A program made the translations under genes and the position numbers. Of a stretch of DNA of 64,000 nt, positions 23,664-34,046 are shown piece after piece. Under the pieces are notes generated by a model. The model worked only from the letters and a program-made list of their open reading frames with translations. It did no database searches and had not been told where the DNA came from. This DNA comes from Arthrobacter antioxidans (lineage in GTDB: Bacteria; Actinomycetota; Actinomycetes; Actinomycetales; Micrococcaceae): assembly GCF_023100725.1 (NCBI RefSeq), contig NZ_CP095501.1:1612001-1676000 (forward strand), written 5' to 3'. How positions within the stretch are numbered: position 1 is the stretch's first letter; the number at the start of each line of letters is the position of its first letter.

Positions 23664-24293
23664 ATGATCAGTTCCCTGCGCGGAACAGTGACCCACGTGG
23701 GCCTGCACTCCGCCGTCCTCGACGTCAACGGCTTCGGCATGCAGGTCCAGGCGACCCCCCAGACCCTCGCCGGGTTCCGCGTGGGGGAGCAGGCCACCGT
23801 CGCCACGGCCATGATCGTCCGCGAGGACTCCATGACGCTGTTCGGCTTCGAGGACGCCGACCAGCGCGAGGTCTTCGAGACGCTTTTGGCGGTCAGCGGC
23901 GTGGGGCCCCGCCTGGCCCTCGCCGTCCTCGCCGTCCACACGCCCGACGCCATCCGCATCGCCGCAGCGTCCGGCGACGACAAGGCGTTCAGCAAGGTGT
24001 CGGGGATCGGGCCCAAGGGCGCCCGCCGCATCGTGCTCGAGCTCGCCGGCAAGCTGGTCCCGCCCGACGCGAAGCCCGGGGTGCCCAAGCAGACCTGGCA
24101 GGGCCAGGTCCTCACCGCCATGATGGGTCTCGGCTGGTCCGAGAAGGACGCCGGAGCGGCGATCGACGCCGCCGTCGAGGAGGCACCCGAGGTCGCCGCG
24201 ACCGGTGACGTGGGCCAGATCCTGAAACTCACGCTGCGCAGGCTCGGCCAGGACGGCGCCCGCAGCTCGGCCCGGACGACGGTGGGCACATGA
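23664..24293 (+). CDS. ruvA: Holliday junction branch migration protein RuvA
   Basis: A 209-residue RuvA. The N-terminal OB fold begins [13 protein letters not shown]. Two helix-hairpin-helix motifs are [16 protein letters not shown] and [18 protein letters not shown]. The C-terminal domain III ([20 protein letters not shown]) contacts RuvB. RuvA tetramers hold the four-way junction open for RuvB. ATG 23664 follows GGAG. The gene has its own SOS-controlled promoter region and overlaps ruvB by 4 bp. Confidence 0.96.
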   Translation: MISSLRGTVTHVGLHSAVLDVNGFGMQVQATPQTLAGFRVGEQATVATAMIVREDSMTLFGFEDADQREVFETLLAVSGVGPRLALAVLAVHTPDAIRIAAASGDDKAFSKVSGIGPKGARRIVLELAGKLVPPDAKPGVPKQTWQGQVLTAMMGLGWSEKDAGAAIDAAVEEAPEVAATGDVGQILKLTLRRLGQDGARSSARTTVGT

Positions 24294-25405
24294 CGGACAA
24301 GCAGCAGGAGGAGGCGCCGCTCGTCGCGCCGGCCGCCGACCCCGAGGACCGCGCCGTCGAGGCCGCGCTCCGGCCGAAGAACCTCGACGACTTCGTGGGC
24401 CAGAAGCGCGTGCGCCGGCAGCTCTCGCTGGTGCTGGAGGCGTCCCGCCTGCGCGGGCGCAGCGCGGACCACGTGCTCCTCTCCGGGCCGCCCGGCCTCG
24501 GCAAGACGACGCTCGCCATGATCATCGCGGCCGAGATGAACGCGCCGCTGCGCATCACCTCCGGGCCCGCCATCCAGCACGCCGGCGACCTCGCGGCCAT
24601 CCTCTCCTCCCTCACCGAGGGAGAGGTCCTCTTCCTCGACGAGATCCACCGCATGTCCCGGCCCGCCGAGGAGATGCTCTACATGGCGATGGAGGACTTC
24701 CGCGTCGACATCATCGTCGGCAAGGGGCCCGGTGCCACCGCCATCCCCCTGGAACTGCCGCCCTTCACCCTCGTGGGCGCCACGACCCGCGCGGGGCTCC
24801 TGCCGGGCCCGCTGCGGGACCGCTTCGGGTTCACCGGGCACCTCGAGTTCTACTCCACCGAGGAACTCGAGCTCGTGCTCCGCCGCTCGGCCATGCTCAT
24901 GGACATGAAGGTCAACTCGGCCGCGTTCGCGGAGATCGCCGGCCGGTCCCGCGGCACGCCGCGTATCTCCAACCGCCTGCTCCGGCGCGTCCGTGACTGG
25001 GCCCTGGTGCACGGCGTCGACCTCATCGACGCGCGCTCCGCGGGTGCGGCGCTGGACATGTACGAGGTGGACGCGCGGGGCCTCGACCGGCTGGACCGCT
25101 CGGTGCTCACGGCGCTCATCACCAAGTTCAACGGGGGACCCGTGGGCCTGTCGACGCTCGCGATCGCCGTGGGCGAGGAACCGGAGACCGTCGAGACCGT
25201 CGCCGAACCCTACCTGGTCCGCGAGGGCATGCTCGGGCGCACCCCGCGCGGCCGGATCGCGACGGCTGCCGCCTGGCGGCACCTGGGGATCGAGATGCCC
25301 GCGAACGTCGCCGCCGCGATGCCCGAGGACCTGTTCTCCGTCACGCCCGAGGACCTGGTGGCCACGGAATCGGCGGTCGACAGCTGGGCCCAGCCGGACT
25401 CCTGA
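24290..25405 (+). CDS. ruvB: Holliday junction DNA helicase RuvB
   Basis: A 371-residue AAA+ motor that drives branch migration. Walker A is GPPGLGKTT at 66-74, Walker B is LFLDEIH ending at 120, and sensor 1 is [10 protein letters not shown]. The C-terminal winged helix includes [13 protein letters not shown]. An acidic N-terminal extension of about 25 residues is typical of Actinobacteria. Translation is coupled to ruvA through the ATGA overlap. Confidence 0.97.
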   Translation: MTDKQQEEAPLVAPAADPEDRAVEAALRPKNLDDFVGQKRVRRQLSLVLEASRLRGRSADHVLLSGPPGLGKTTLAMIIAAEMNAPLRITSGPAIQHAGDLAAILSSLTEGEVLFLDEIHRMSRPAEEMLYMAMEDFRVDIIVGKGPGATAIPLELPPFTLVGATTRAGLLPGPLRDRFGFTGHLEFYSTEELELVLRRSAMLMDMKVNSAAFAEIAGRSRGTPRISNRLLRRVRDWALVHGVDLIDARSAGAALDMYEVDARGLDRLDRSVLTALITKFNGGPVGLSTLAIAVGEEPETVETVAEPYLVREGMLGRTPRGRIATAAAWRHLGIEMPANVAAAMPEDLFSVTPEDLVATESAVDSWAQPDS

Positions 25406-25504
25406 CGCGGGGACGCTCAGGAAACGCCTCTACACTGGTGTCTCACGATGTGTGCCGCGGCACAGTCCTGCCACCCAGACCCCAGCCCCAGGAACGGATC
25501 CCCA

Positions 25505-26083
25505 GTGCTTGCAGATGTAGTCGCCCAATCCACCACCGGACAGACCGGAGGCTTCGACGTCTTCGGTCTGCTGCTCCCGCTGGCCCTGGCCTTCCTCATC
25601 TTCACCATGTTCCGCAGGCAGCGGAAGGCGCAGCAGCAGGTCAAGGAGATGCGCACGCAGATGGAACCCGGCACCGAGGTCATGACCCAGTTCGGCCTCT
25701 TCGGGACCATCGCCTCGATCGACCAGGAGAACAACAAGGCCGTCCTCGAGCTGTCGCCGGGTACCTTCGCGACGGTCCACACGCAGGCGCTCTCGAAGGT
25801 GGTCCAGCAGGAGCCCGCCGCCGCGGGCGCGGACGCGGACGCGACGGCCGCTGAGCCCCTGGACCGCCCCGACTATGACGCCTCCACGGTGCCCGACGAC
25901 GTGTCCTCGATCGACGGCGTCGACCGCGGCCCCGCCGGCGGTTCCACCGCTGCGGGCACCCCGGGATCCACGTCCGGCGTCGAGACCCCGGAGGAGACGC
26001 TGGAGCGCCTGAACCGGGAATCGCCGCGGGAAAACCGCGACGCGCGCGACGCCCGCGACCCCAAAGCGAACCCGGACAACTAG
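25505..26083 (+). CDS. yajC: preprotein translocase subunit YajC
   Basis: A 192-residue YajC. One transmembrane helix (VFGLLLPLALAFLIFTMFRR) is followed by the conserved cytosolic domain (QVKEMRTQMEPGTEVMTQFG...VLELSPGTFATVH). After about residue 95 it has a long Asp/Pro/Arg-rich tail not found in proteobacterial YajC, ending with a charged RENRDARDARD stretch. It associates with SecDF. GTG 25505 gives a normal YajC start; an ATG at 25448, 11 nt after a TACACT -10 box, would add 19 non-conserved residues and is the alternative. secD follows after a hairpin. Confidence 0.92.
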   Translation: MLADVVAQSTTGQTGGFDVFGLLLPLALAFLIFTMFRRQRKAQQQVKEMRTQMEPGTEVMTQFGLFGTIASIDQENNKAVLELSPGTFATVHTQALSKVVQQEPAAAGADADATAAEPLDRPDYDASTVPDDVSSIDGVDRGPAGGSTAAGTPGSTSGVETPEETLERLNRESPRENRDARDARDPKANPDN

Positions 26084-26092
26084 CATTCCGTA

Positions 26093-26118
26093 GGGCGCCG
26101 GTAGCAGTACCGGCGCCC
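26093..26118 (+). terminator. hairpin between yajC and secD
   Basis: A perfect 11-bp stem (26093-26103 with 26108-26118) with a GCAG loop starts 10 bp after the yajC stop. Since secD has no obvious promoter of its own, it may act as a partial terminator or mRNA-stabilising element setting the YajC:SecDF ratio. Confidence 0.6.
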
Positions 26119-26168
26119 CCATGATCACCCGGCGCACCCGACGCGCCACTGCATAAGGACACCCCACC

Positions 26169-27914
26169 ATGCCTCGTACCGGTCCCGGGACGGCAGCCAA
26201 GCGGACACTCGTCTGGCTGGGCGTACTGACAGCACTGCTCGCAACCCTGCTGGGAGCGGGCGCCCACTGGAGCACCGCGAGCTGGAGCCCGCGCCTGGCC
26301 CTCGACCTCGAGGGCGGGACGCAGATGATCCTGGCCCCCCGCGTCCAGGACGGCAGCGAGATCACGCCCGAACAGCTCGACCAGGCCGTGGAGATCATCC
26401 GCCAGCGCGTCGACGGGTCCGGTGTCGCGGAAGCCGAGATCAGCACGCAGTCCGGCCAGAACGTGATCGTCTCCCTGCCGGGTACCCCCGACGCACAGAC
26501 GCGCGACCTCATCCAGGCCTCCGCCCAGATGGAGTTCCGCCCGGTCCTCACCGGCGGTCCCGGCCAGGCCGCGGCCGCCGAGACGCCGACGCCGGAGGAC
26601 CAGCTCCCCACGCCGGCCGCCGAGCCGCAGAACGCGAGTGATCCCAACTGGATCACCCCCGAGCTGTACAAGGAGTTCGAGGCCCTGAACTGCCTCGACC
26701 CGGCAGCACTGGAGCCGGCGGAAGAACCCGCGCCCGCCGACGAGCCGATGGTCGCGTGCGAGCCGGACACCCAGGGCAAGTACATCCTGGGCCCCGTCGA
26801 GGTACCCGGAACCGACATCTCCACGGCGAGCTACGGACTGGAGCGCAGCCAGGGAGGCCAGACGCTCAACAGCTGGGCCGTGAACATCGACTTCAACGAC
26901 GAGGCCACCGAGACCTTCCGCGAGGTCACCGAACGCCTCTACGCGTTCGGTCAGGGTGACCCGCGCAACCAGTTCGCGATCGTCCTCGACGGCCAGATCG
27001 TGTCCGCGCCGACCACCAACGCCGTCATCCCCGACGGCAACCCCTCGATCAGCGGCAGCTTCACGGAGGAATCCGCGGCGGCCCTGGCGGAGCAGCTCAA
27101 GTACGGAGCGCTGCCGATCAGCTTCGAGATCCAGAGCGAGCAGCAGATCTCCGCCACTCTGGGTGCCGACCAGCTGCGGGTCGGGCTCATCGCCGGCCTC
27201 ATCGGGCTCCTGCTCGTCGCCGCCTACTCCATGTTCCAGTACCGGCTCCTCGGCCTGGTCACCATCGCCTCTCTGGTCGTCGCCGGCGTCCTGACCTACC
27301 TGGCCATCTGCATCCTCGGGTGGACGGAGAACTACCGTCTCTCGCTCGCCGGTGTCGCCGGCCTCATCGTCGCCATCGGGCAGACCGCGGACTCGTTCAT
27401 CGTCTACTTCGAGCGCATCCGCGACGAGCTCCGGGAGGGACGCGGGCTCATCTCCGCCGTCGAGAACGGCTGGCGGCGCGCCAAGCGCACCGTGCTCGCC
27501 TCGAAGGCGGTGAACCTGCTGGCCGCGCTGGTGCTCTTCTTCGTCGCCGTCGGCAACGTCCGTGGGTTCGCCTTCACCCTCGGCCTCACCGCGATCGCCG
27601 ACCTCATCGTCGTCTTCCTCTTCACCCACCCGGTCCTCCGGCTCCTGGCGAGGACCAAGTTCTTCGGCGAGGGCCACCCGTGGTCCGGCCTGGACCCGAG
27701 CCGCCTCGGGGGCATCCCGCTGTACCGCGGCGCCGGCCGCCTCCGCCAGCCGGGCGAGGGCACCGTGAAGCCGGTCGCCGTCGCCCGGACCAAGAACAAG
27801 GGCGCCACCGCCGAGGCCGAGCGCCGCCTGACCATCGCCGAGCGTCGGCGTGCGGAACAGCAGAAGGCCCTCGCGGGCCGTACCGGTTCTTCCCAGAAAG
27901 AGACCAACGAATGA
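26169..27914 (+). CDS. secD: protein translocase subunit SecD
   Basis: A 581-residue RND-type membrane protein that uses the proton gradient to complete Sec-dependent export. An N-terminal helix is followed by the D1 motif LALDLEGGTQMILAP, the periplasmic-equivalent P1 domain (with a Pro/Glu-rich insertion around 140-200), and five C-terminal helices starting LRVGLIAGLIGLLLVAAYSM. The cytosolic tail is basic and Ala-rich (AEAERRLTIAERRRAEQQKA). It overlaps secF by 4 bp. The upstream yajC and downstream relA are as in other Actinobacteria. Confidence 0.96.
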   Translation: MPRTGPGTAAKRTLVWLGVLTALLATLLGAGAHWSTASWSPRLALDLEGGTQMILAPRVQDGSEITPEQLDQAVEIIRQRVDGSGVAEAEISTQSGQNVIVSLPGTPDAQTRDLIQASAQMEFRPVLTGGPGQAAAAETPTPEDQLPTPAAEPQNASDPNWITPELYKEFEALNCLDPAALEPAEEPAPADEPMVACEPDTQGKYILGPVEVPGTDISTASYGLERSQGGQTLNSWAVNIDFNDEATETFREVTERLYAFGQGDPRNQFAIVLDGQIVSAPTTNAVIPDGNPSISGSFTEESAAALAEQLKYGALPISFEIQSEQQISATLGADQLRVGLIAGLIGLLLVAAYSMFQYRLLGLVTIASLVVAGVLTYLAICILGWTENYRLSLAGVAGLIVAIGQTADSFIVYFERIRDELREGRGLISAVENGWRRAKRTVLASKAVNLLAALVLFFVAVGNVRGFAFTLGLTAIADLIVVFLFTHPVLRLLARTKFFGEGHPWSGLDPSRLGGIPLYRGAGRLRQPGEGTVKPVAVARTKNKGATAEAERRLTIAERRRAEQQKALAGRTGSSQKETNE

Positions 27915-28909
27915 GCCGCACGAACTTCGCAACCTTCGGCAACGAGCTGTACTCGGGGAAGCGCTCCTACCCCTTCGTCGCCCGACGGAACCTCTGGTTC
28001 CTGATCGCCGGCATCGCCCTCCTGATCTCGATCATCATCCCGGTGGTCAAGGGCGGCTTCAACCTCGGGATCGACTTCCGGGGCGGCTCGGAATTCACCG
28101 TGTCCTCCACGCAGGACAGGGATCCCGCGATCGGCGAGCGGGCCGTGACCGACGTCGTCCCCGAGGCCGTCCCGCGTGTCACCAACATCGCGGGCGACAC
28201 CATGCGCGTCCAGACGGAGCGCCTCTCCGACGACGAGACCCTGAGCGTCCGGGACAACCTGGCCGGCGGGTACGGCGTGGGCGAGGACCAGGTCACCTCG
28301 AGCTACGTGGGACCCACCTGGGGTGAGGACGTCAGCCGGCAGGCCCTGATCGGGTTCGGAGTGTTCGTGCTCCTGGCCGCGATCCTCATGGCGCTCTACT
28401 TCCGCACCTGGAAGATGGCGGTCGCCGCGATGGCCGCTCTCGTGGTGGTCATGGTCGTCACCGCGGGGCTCTACTCGCTGAGCAACTTCGAGGTCACGCC
28501 GTCGGCCATCATCGGCTTCCTGACGATCCTCAGCTACGCCCTGTACGACACCGTGGTGGTGTTCGACAAGATCCGCGAGAACACCTCCGACATGAAGACC
28601 TCCACCGAGCGGACCTTCGCCGAACAGGTCAACCTCGCGGTGAACCAGACACTCGTCCGGTCCATCAACACCTCCGTCGTCGCGATCCTCCCGGTCGCCT
28701 CGATCCTCTTCATCGGGGCCTTCGTGCTCGGTGCCGGTACCCTCCAGGACCTGTCGCTGGCCCTGTTCATCGGCATCATCCTCGGCACCCTCGGCACCAT
28801 CTTCATCGCCGCGCCGCTCTACGCCGCGCTCCGGCTCAACGAACCGGAACTGAAGGAGCAGGAGGAGAAGGTCCTCGCCCGGCGCTCCCTGGCGGCGGCC
28901 TCCGCCTGA
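27911..28909 (+). CDS. secF: protein translocase subunit SecF
   Basis: A 332-residue partner of SecD. Six transmembrane helices are visible, with the family motif [14 protein letters not shown] after the first, and the conserved [17 protein letters not shown] and [15 protein letters not shown] segments in the membrane core. The ATG at 27911 overlaps the secD stop (ATGA), indicating translational coupling and equal stoichiometry. A stem-loop after the gene separates it from relA. Confidence 0.96.
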   Translation: MSRTNFATFGNELYSGKRSYPFVARRNLWFLIAGIALLISIIIPVVKGGFNLGIDFRGGSEFTVSSTQDRDPAIGERAVTDVVPEAVPRVTNIAGDTMRVQTERLSDDETLSVRDNLAGGYGVGEDQVTSSYVGPTWGEDVSRQALIGFGVFVLLAAILMALYFRTWKMAVAAMAALVVVMVVTAGLYSLSNFEVTPSAIIGFLTILSYALYDTVVVFDKIRENTSDMKTSTERTFAEQVNLAVNQTLVRSINTSVVAILPVASILFIGAFVLGAGTLQDLSLALFIGIILGTLGTIFIAAPLYAALRLNEPELKEQEEKVLARRSLAAASA

Positions 28910-28934
28910 GCCGCGTACCGCCCCGGCTCGGTCG

Positions 28935-28972
28935 TCGGCCGCAGGAGACCCGTCCGGGTGCCCTGCGGCCGA
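28935..28972 (+). terminator. terminator after secF
   Basis: An 11-bp outer stem (28935-28945 with 28962-28972) encloses a 16-nt interior that can form a second 4-bp stem. It lies 26 bp after the secF stop and before the relA promoter. Confidence 0.65.
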
Positions 28973-28990
28973 TGCCGTTCCGGGCCCGGC

Positions 28991-28996
28991 TAGAAT
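28991..28996 (+). promoter_or_regulatory. -10 element TAGAAT of relA
   Basis: TAGAAT lies 70 bp before relA ATG 29067, giving a leader of about 60 nt. A 24-codon upstream ORF (29008-29082) starts 11 nt after this box and overlaps the relA start. Confidence 0.5.
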
Positions 28997-29066
28997 TGGA
29001 CCGTCGCATGACCGGTGGCATCGCGGGAACCCTTCCGGGCCCGGGATCGAGATTGAGGGATGGCAC

Positions 29067-31484
29067 ATGGCTGAAGCGGTGAAGCCCACGGGAGGGCCCG
29101 ACGGCGGTCCGGGCGCCTCCACGGCGGGCGGGCAGGGCCCGATCGCGACGGACGCCGTGCGCCCCGGACCGTCCCGAGGGCTCGTGCAGCCGGAGTCGCC
29201 GACCTCCGCGCCGTCCGCGACGAGCGCCGACCAGGTGGCTCCCGGCAGGCGTGGGCGGACCCGCGCGCGCATCGCCCGGCTCACCGGCCGCGGCTCCTCC
29301 GGCTACTCGCCCGTCCTCGAGCCGCTCCTGCGCACGGTCCGGGCCAACAACCCGAAGGAAGACCTCGACCTCATCCAGCGCGCCTACCTCGTCGCGGAGC
29401 GCAGCCACGAGGGTCAGACACGCAAGAGCGGCGATCCGTACATCACGCACCCCGTCGCCGTCGCCACCATCCTGGCCGAGCTGGGCATGACCGGCACCAC
29501 GCTCGCCGCGGCCCTCCTGCACGACACCGTCGAGGACACCTCGTACACCCTCGAGGAGCTCAAGCGCGATTTCGGGCCCGAGGTGGCCATGCTCGTGGAC
29601 GGCGTGACGAAGCTGGACAAGGTGTCCTTCGGGGACGCCGCCCAGGCCGAGACGGTCCGCAAGATGGTCGTCGCCATGGCGAAGGACATCCGGGTCCTCG
29701 TCATCAAGCTCGCCGACCGGCTGCACAACGCCCGCACGTGGCGTTTCGTCTCGCCCGCCTCCTCCGCGAAGAAGGCCCGGGAGACCCTCGAGATTTTCGC
29801 ACCGCTCGCCCACCGGCTGGGCATGAACACCATCAAGTGGGAGCTCGAGGACCTCTCCTTCGCGGCCCTGCACCCGAAGGTGTACGAGGAGATCGTCCGC
29901 ATGGTGGGGGACAGGACCCCCGAGCGGGAGAAGCACCTGAGCCTCGTGCGGAACCAGATCGAGGAGGACCTGCGCACCGTCAGGATCAAGGCGACGATCA
30001 CGGGACGGCCCAAGCACTACTACTCCATCTACCAGAAGATGATCGTCCGGGGTAAGGACTTCGACGACATCCACGACCTCATGGGCGTGCGCGTCCTGGT
30101 GGACAGCGTGCGCGACTGCTACGCGACCCTCGGCTCCCTGCATTCGCGCTGGAACCCCCTGCCCGGGCGGTTCAAGGACTACATCGCGATGCCGAAGTTC
30201 AACATGTACCAGTCGCTGCACACCACCGTGATCGGTCCGGGCGGCAAGCCCGTGGAGATCCAGATCAGGACCCACGACATGCACCGCCGTGCCGAGTACG
30301 GCGTCGCCGCCCACTGGAAGTACAAGAGCGGCGGCCGGCAGCTCGAGGCGCAGGACGGCGGTGACATGGGGTGGCTGCGCAGCCTCGTCGACTGGCAGCA
30401 GGAGACCTCGGACCCGAACGAGTTCCTCGATTCCCTGCGGTTCGAGATCAACGCGCGTGAGGTCTTCGTCTTCACCCCCAAGGGCGAGGTGATGGCGCTG
30501 CCGGCCGGGTCGACGCCCGTGGACTTCGCCTACGCGGTACACACCGAGGTGGGCCACCGGACCATCGGGGCAAGGGTGAACGGGAAGCTCGTCCCGCTCA
30601 GCAGCGAGCTGAACCACGGCGACTCGGTGGAGATCTTCACCTCGAAGGCCGAGGGGGCGGGGCCGAGCCAGGACTGGCAGAACTTCGTCAAGAGCCCGCG
30701 CGCCCGGAACAAGATCCGGCAGTGGTTCACGAAGGAGCGGCGCGAGGAGGCCGTGGACAAGGGCAAGGACCTGCTGACGCGTGCCATGCGCAAGCAGAAC
30801 CTGCCGCTGCAGCGCATGATGACGCACACCGCCCTGATGACCGTGGCGGAGGAGCTCCACCACCAGGACATCTCGGCCCTCTACGCCGCCGTCGGTGACG
30901 GACACACCTCCGCCCAGAACGTCATCGAGCACCTCGTGGCCCTCATGGGCGGGCACGAGGGCGCCGAGGAGAGCATCGCCGAGACCGTGGTCCCGGCCCA
31001 GCCCCGGCGGCCCAAGTTCTCCGACTCCGGCGTGACCGTCCGCGGGGTCGGTGACGTCTGGGTGAAACTCGCGCGCTGCTGCACGCCCGTCCCGCCGGAT
31101 CCGATCATCGGGTTCGTCACCCGCGGCTCGGGTGTCTCGGTGCATCGGACCGACTGCCGCAACGTGCAGGAGCTGCGCGACCAGCCGGACCGGATCGTGC
31201 CCGTGGACTGGGCTCCCACGCAGTCGAGCGTGTTCCTGGTCGAGATCCAGGTCGAGGCCCTCGACCGCAAGAGCCTGCTCTCCGACGTCACGAGCGTGCT
31301 CGCCGAGAACCACGTGAACATCCTCGCGGCCAGCGTGAACACGTCCACGGACAGGGTGGCGATGTCCCGCTTCGCCTTCGAGATGGGCGATCCCAAGTAC
31401 CTCAGCCACATCCTCAGCGCCGTCCGGCGCATCGACGGCGTCTTCGACGTCTACCGGACCACCGGCTCGCAGCGCCGGCCCTGA
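29067..31484 (+). CDS. relA: bifunctional (p)ppGpp synthetase/hydrolase Rel
   Basis: An 805-residue long RSH protein. After a 75-residue Pro/Ala-rich extension, the HD hydrolase domain contains [11 protein letters not shown] and LLHDTVEDT (H152-D153, E156-D157), both intact, so ppGpp hydrolysis is expected. The synthetase domain has [13 protein letters not shown] and [16 protein letters not shown]; the FDD form is that of bifunctional enzymes. The TGS domain is [20 protein letters not shown], and an ACT domain closes the protein ([20 protein letters not shown]). It makes and removes (p)ppGpp from GTP/GDP and ATP in response to uncharged tRNA on the ribosome. ATG 29067 follows GAGGGATGG. Confidence 0.96.
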   Translation: MAEAVKPTGGPDGGPGASTAGGQGPIATDAVRPGPSRGLVQPESPTSAPSATSADQVAPGRRGRTRARIARLTGRGSSGYSPVLEPLLRTVRANNPKEDLDLIQRAYLVAERSHEGQTRKSGDPYITHPVAVATILAELGMTGTTLAAALLHDTVEDTSYTLEELKRDFGPEVAMLVDGVTKLDKVSFGDAAQAETVRKMVVAMAKDIRVLVIKLADRLHNARTWRFVSPASSAKKARETLEIFAPLAHRLGMNTIKWELEDLSFAALHPKVYEEIVRMVGDRTPEREKHLSLVRNQIEEDLRTVRIKATITGRPKHYYSIYQKMIVRGKDFDDIHDLMGVRVLVDSVRDCYATLGSLHSRWNPLPGRFKDYIAMPKFNMYQSLHTTVIGPGGKPVEIQIRTHDMHRRAEYGVAAHWKYKSGGRQLEAQDGGDMGWLRSLVDWQQETSDPNEFLDSLRFEINAREVFVFTPKGEVMALPAGSTPVDFAYAVHTEVGHRTIGARVNGKLVPLSSELNHGDSVEIFTSKAEGAGPSQDWQNFVKSPRARNKIRQWFTKERREEAVDKGKDLLTRAMRKQNLPLQRMMTHTALMTVAEELHHQDISALYAAVGDGHTSAQNVIEHLVALMGGHEGAEESIAETVVPAQPRRPKFSDSGVTVRGVGDVWVKLARCCTPVPPDPIIGFVTRGSGVSVHRTDCRNVQELRDQPDRIVPVDWAPTQSSVFLVEIQVEALDRKSLLSDVTSVLAENHVNILAASVNTSTDRVAMSRFAFEMGDPKYLSHILSAVRRIDGVFDVYRTTGSQRRP

Positions 31485-31538
31485 CGGCGGGCGCGGCGCG
31501 CCGCCACGGCCCGGGTGCGTCTGCTCGTGCGCGCCGTC

Positions 31539-32192
31539 TCATCCTGCGCCCGCCCCCGGACGCCTGGCCGCCCTCACCCTCGACAGGGCACGCGTCTTCC
31601 CGGGCACCCGGGAGGCGCCCAGCAACGCGGCCTCCACGAGGCGGAGCGGGCAGTCCAGCTCGCGGTCCCGGCCGATCGCCCGCAGGATGTCCACCGCATC
31701 ACGGTCCTCGCCGTGCACGGCGATGTCCAGGGCGGTCCTGAGCGGGGTGGTCACGCACACCCCGCCCACCCTGTTCACGTCGAACGGTCCGAGCGCCACC
31801 TGGTGCATGACGGCGGACGTGAAGGGCGGCAGGGCCGTGGTGCGGCGCCGGTGGTCCGTCACCAGGCTGATCACGGTCGGAGGAGGGGCGCACCCGTAGA
31901 TCCACGCCGCGCAGGAGCGCCCCAGCGCCACCCGGGACCGCACCGACTGCGGGATGCTCCGGGCGGCGGCCTGCGACCGGATGGCGGGGTCCTCCCGGAA
32001 GTCGCTCCGGAGATAGGACCCGCCGATCACGAGCCGCACCAGGCCCTCGAGCCGCATGGCCTGCAGCTCCGCCGAGGTGAAGATGTCTCCCGCGTGGAAG
32101 AGCGCGCCGCCGGTCGAGGTGACCGGAGCATGCGCCGCTCCCGGATAGCGCTCGGGAGGTGCTGCGGCGGAGGCGCTGTGCAGGGGTGCCAT
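31539..32192 (-). CDS. AbiEi antitoxin-like protein, orphan
   Basis: A 217-residue protein with the outline of the solitary AbiEi-type family frequent in Actinobacteria: LFHAGDIFTSAELQAMRLEG (recognition-helix region), LVRLVIGGSYLRSDFREDPA and a central segment ending CVTTPLRTALDIAVHGEDRD. AbiEi proteins are winged-helix antitoxins of type IV toxin-antitoxin systems. No AbiEii nucleotidyltransferase toxin is adjacent, and the usual DUF559 nuclease tail is also absent, so a toxin-antitoxin role is doubtful. I chose ATG 32192 (MAPLHSASAAAPP), since the longer frame runs through the upstream terminator. It lies between relA and the DUF349 gene, a place usually without it. Confidence 0.6.
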   Translation of the reverse strand: MAPLHSASAAAPPERYPGAAHAPVTSTGGALFHAGDIFTSAELQAMRLEGLVRLVIGGSYLRSDFREDPAIRSQAAARSIPQSVRSRVALGRSCAAWIYGCAPPPTVISLVTDHRRRTTALPPFTSAVMHQVALGPFDVNRVGGVCVTTPLRTALDIAVHGEDRDAVDILRAIGRDRELDCPLRLVEAALLGASRVPGKTRALSRVRAARRPGAGAG

Positions 32193-32226
32193 CACCTCAG
32201 CATGCGGACTGCACCTCCCACGCAAA

Positions 32227-32266
32227 AGCCCCCCGGCACCCATGTGGACAAGGGTGCCGGGGGGCT
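32227..32266 (-). terminator. intrinsic terminator of the DUF349 gene
   Basis: A perfect 15-bp stem (32227-32241 with 32252-32266) with a 10-nt loop lies 22 bp after the DUF349 stop on the minus strand. Read leftward, the stem ends in a T-run (AAAA at 32224-32227 on the plus strand), the classical form. Confidence 0.85.
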
Positions 32267-32288
32267 CTCGCTGCGTGCGAGCGGAGCG

Positions 32289-34046
32289 CTAGGAGAAGTC
32301 CTGCGCCGACCGCTGCAACATGTCGAGCCACTGCTCCCGCGCTGCCAGCGCTTCGCGGGCCGAGGCGATCCTCTTGGCGTCACCTGCGCGCTCGGCGTCG
32401 GCGAGGTCGTCCTTGAGCTGGGCTATGGTCGCTTCGAGCTGGCTCAGGGCACTGTTGGTGCGCGCCTTGGTCTCGGGGTTCGTCTTCGTCCAGTGCTCCT
32501 CGTCGGCGGCCCTGACGGCGTCCTCCACCTTGCGGAGCCCGGCGTCGATACGGCCCATGTCGGCGCGCGGGACCTTCCCGGCCTCGTCCCACCGGTCACG
32601 GACGGACTGCAGGGCCTTCTTCGCGGCGGCGAGGTCCCTGATCGGCAGGATCTGCTGGGCTTCCCGCAGCAGTGCCTCCTTAACCTCGAGATTGCCCGCG
32701 TACTCCTCGTCGACGGCTTCGTTCGCGGCCTTCCGGGCCTCGAAGAAACGGTCCTGGGCGGCGCGGAAGCGGGCCCACAGGGCGTCGTCGTCCTTGCGGC
32801 TGGCGCGCTTGGACGCCTTCCACTCGTCCATCAGATGCCGGTACTCGGCGGCGGTCTGGCCCCAGTCCGTCGAGCCGGACAGCTGCTCGGCGCGCTTGAT
32901 GAGCGATTCCTTGGCCTGCTTCGCCTCCGCGTTGTCGCTGTCCAGTTGCGAGAAGTAGGCACGGCGATGGCGGTCGAAGATGGTGCGGGCGGACCGGAAG
33001 CGCTTCCAGAGCGAATCCTCCGTGCCCCGCCCGAGCCTCGGTCCGTTCTTCTGGGCGGCCTTCCAGAGCTCGAAGAGCTCGTTCATCCGGGTGCTGCTGG
33101 CCTTCCACTGCACGGTGGAGGGATCGCGGTCGGCGAGCTCCTCCGCTTCAGCGACGATCGCCTCCCGGGCCGCGAGTTCCTTCGCCTTCAGCTCGTCCTG
33201 GACGGCGCGCTCGGCCTTCTCCAGACCTCCGATGGCCTCGAGCAGGGTGTCGATCCGCGCTTCGAGCGCCAGGACGTCGCCGACCACCTTGCGTTCGCCG
33301 ACCTGCGCACGCAGGTGCTTGGCCGTCTTGGCCATGTCCGACGCCGGCGCCTTCGCCTGCACCCGCTGCTCGAGGAGTGCCACCTGGCTCACGATGTCGT
33401 CGTACTTGCGCACGAAGTAGGCGAGGGCCTCCTCGCGCGTCGCGTCCGGGTACTGGCCGACCGCGTGCTCCTCGCCGTCGACGAGCAGGAAGACGTGGCC
33501 GTCCTCCTCGACGCGCGCGAACCTGCCGGCTTCGGCGAGGGGCGTGCTGTGGGCGACGGGCGCCGCCACCGACGTCGTCGCCTTCTTCAGCGGGCGCGGT
33601 GCCATCTTCGTGGGAAGCGGCGGGCGGGGAGCGGACGGCTGGGGCGACGGGGCGCTGGGCGGGGCGGCCGCGGGGGCCGGAACGTCGACCGGCGCCGGCT
33701 CGGCAGAAGCCTCAGCCGCGGGGGTCGCTGCCTCCGCAGTCGGCGCCTCGACCTCCTCCTCGGGAGCGTCGACCGGCTCGGGCTCGGCAGGGGACTCAGC
33801 CGCGGGGGTCGCTGCCTCCTGGGCGGGCGCCTCCTCGGCGGGAGCTGGTGCGTCCTCGGCAGGTGTCCCGGACGCCACGGTGTCCGAGGGCTCCGCGGAC
33901 CCGGCCGACTCTTCCGCTGCTGCTTCCTGTGCCACCGCGCCGGGCTCTGCCGCTACGGATGCCGTGTTCGTGCCGTCGCCTGCCGCAGCGTCCTGCTGCG
34001 AGTCCTGGCCGATGGTCGTGTCGTCGGATTGCTGACTGTCTGTCAC
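32289..34046 (-). CDS. DUF349 domain-containing protein
   Basis: A 585-residue cytosolic protein. Residues 1-160 are a low-complexity Ala/Pro/Glu/Ser region with imperfect tandem repeats; residues 200-570 are mostly coiled helical repeats with several DUF349 units of the form LWKRFRSARTIFDRHRRAYF, LWARFRAAQDRFFEARKA and RDRWDEAGKVPRADMGRIDA. DUF349 proteins are widespread in Actinobacteria, but their function is not settled. It starts at GTG 34046 (VTDSQQSDDT). It is monocistronic, divergent from hisS, and ends at a strong terminator. A 25-bp exact direct repeat occurs inside the low-complexity part. Confidence 0.9.
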   Translation of the reverse strand: MTDSQQSDDTTIGQDSQQDAAAGDGTNTASVAAEPGAVAQEAAAEESAGSAEPSDTVASGTPAEDAPAPAEEAPAQEAATPAAESPAEPEPVDAPEEEVEAPTAEAATPAAEASAEPAPVDVPAPAAAPPSAPSPQPSAPRPPLPTKMAPRPLKKATTSVAAPVAHSTPLAEAGRFARVEEDGHVFLLVDGEEHAVGQYPDATREEALAYFVRKYDDIVSQVALLEQRVQAKAPASDMAKTAKHLRAQVGERKVVGDVLALEARIDTLLEAIGGLEKAERAVQDELKAKELAAREAIVAEAEELADRDPSTVQWKASSTRMNELFELWKAAQKNGPRLGRGTEDSLWKRFRSARTIFDRHRRAYFSQLDSDNAEAKQAKESLIKRAEQLSGSTDWGQTAAEYRHLMDEWKASKRASRKDDDALWARFRAAQDRFFEARKAANEAVDEEYAGNLEVKEALLREAQQILPIRDLAAAKKALQSVRDRWDEAGKVPRADMGRIDAGLRKVEDAVRAADEEHWTKTNPETKARTNSALSQLEATIAQLKDDLADAERAGDAKRIASAREALAAREQWLDMLQRSAQDFS

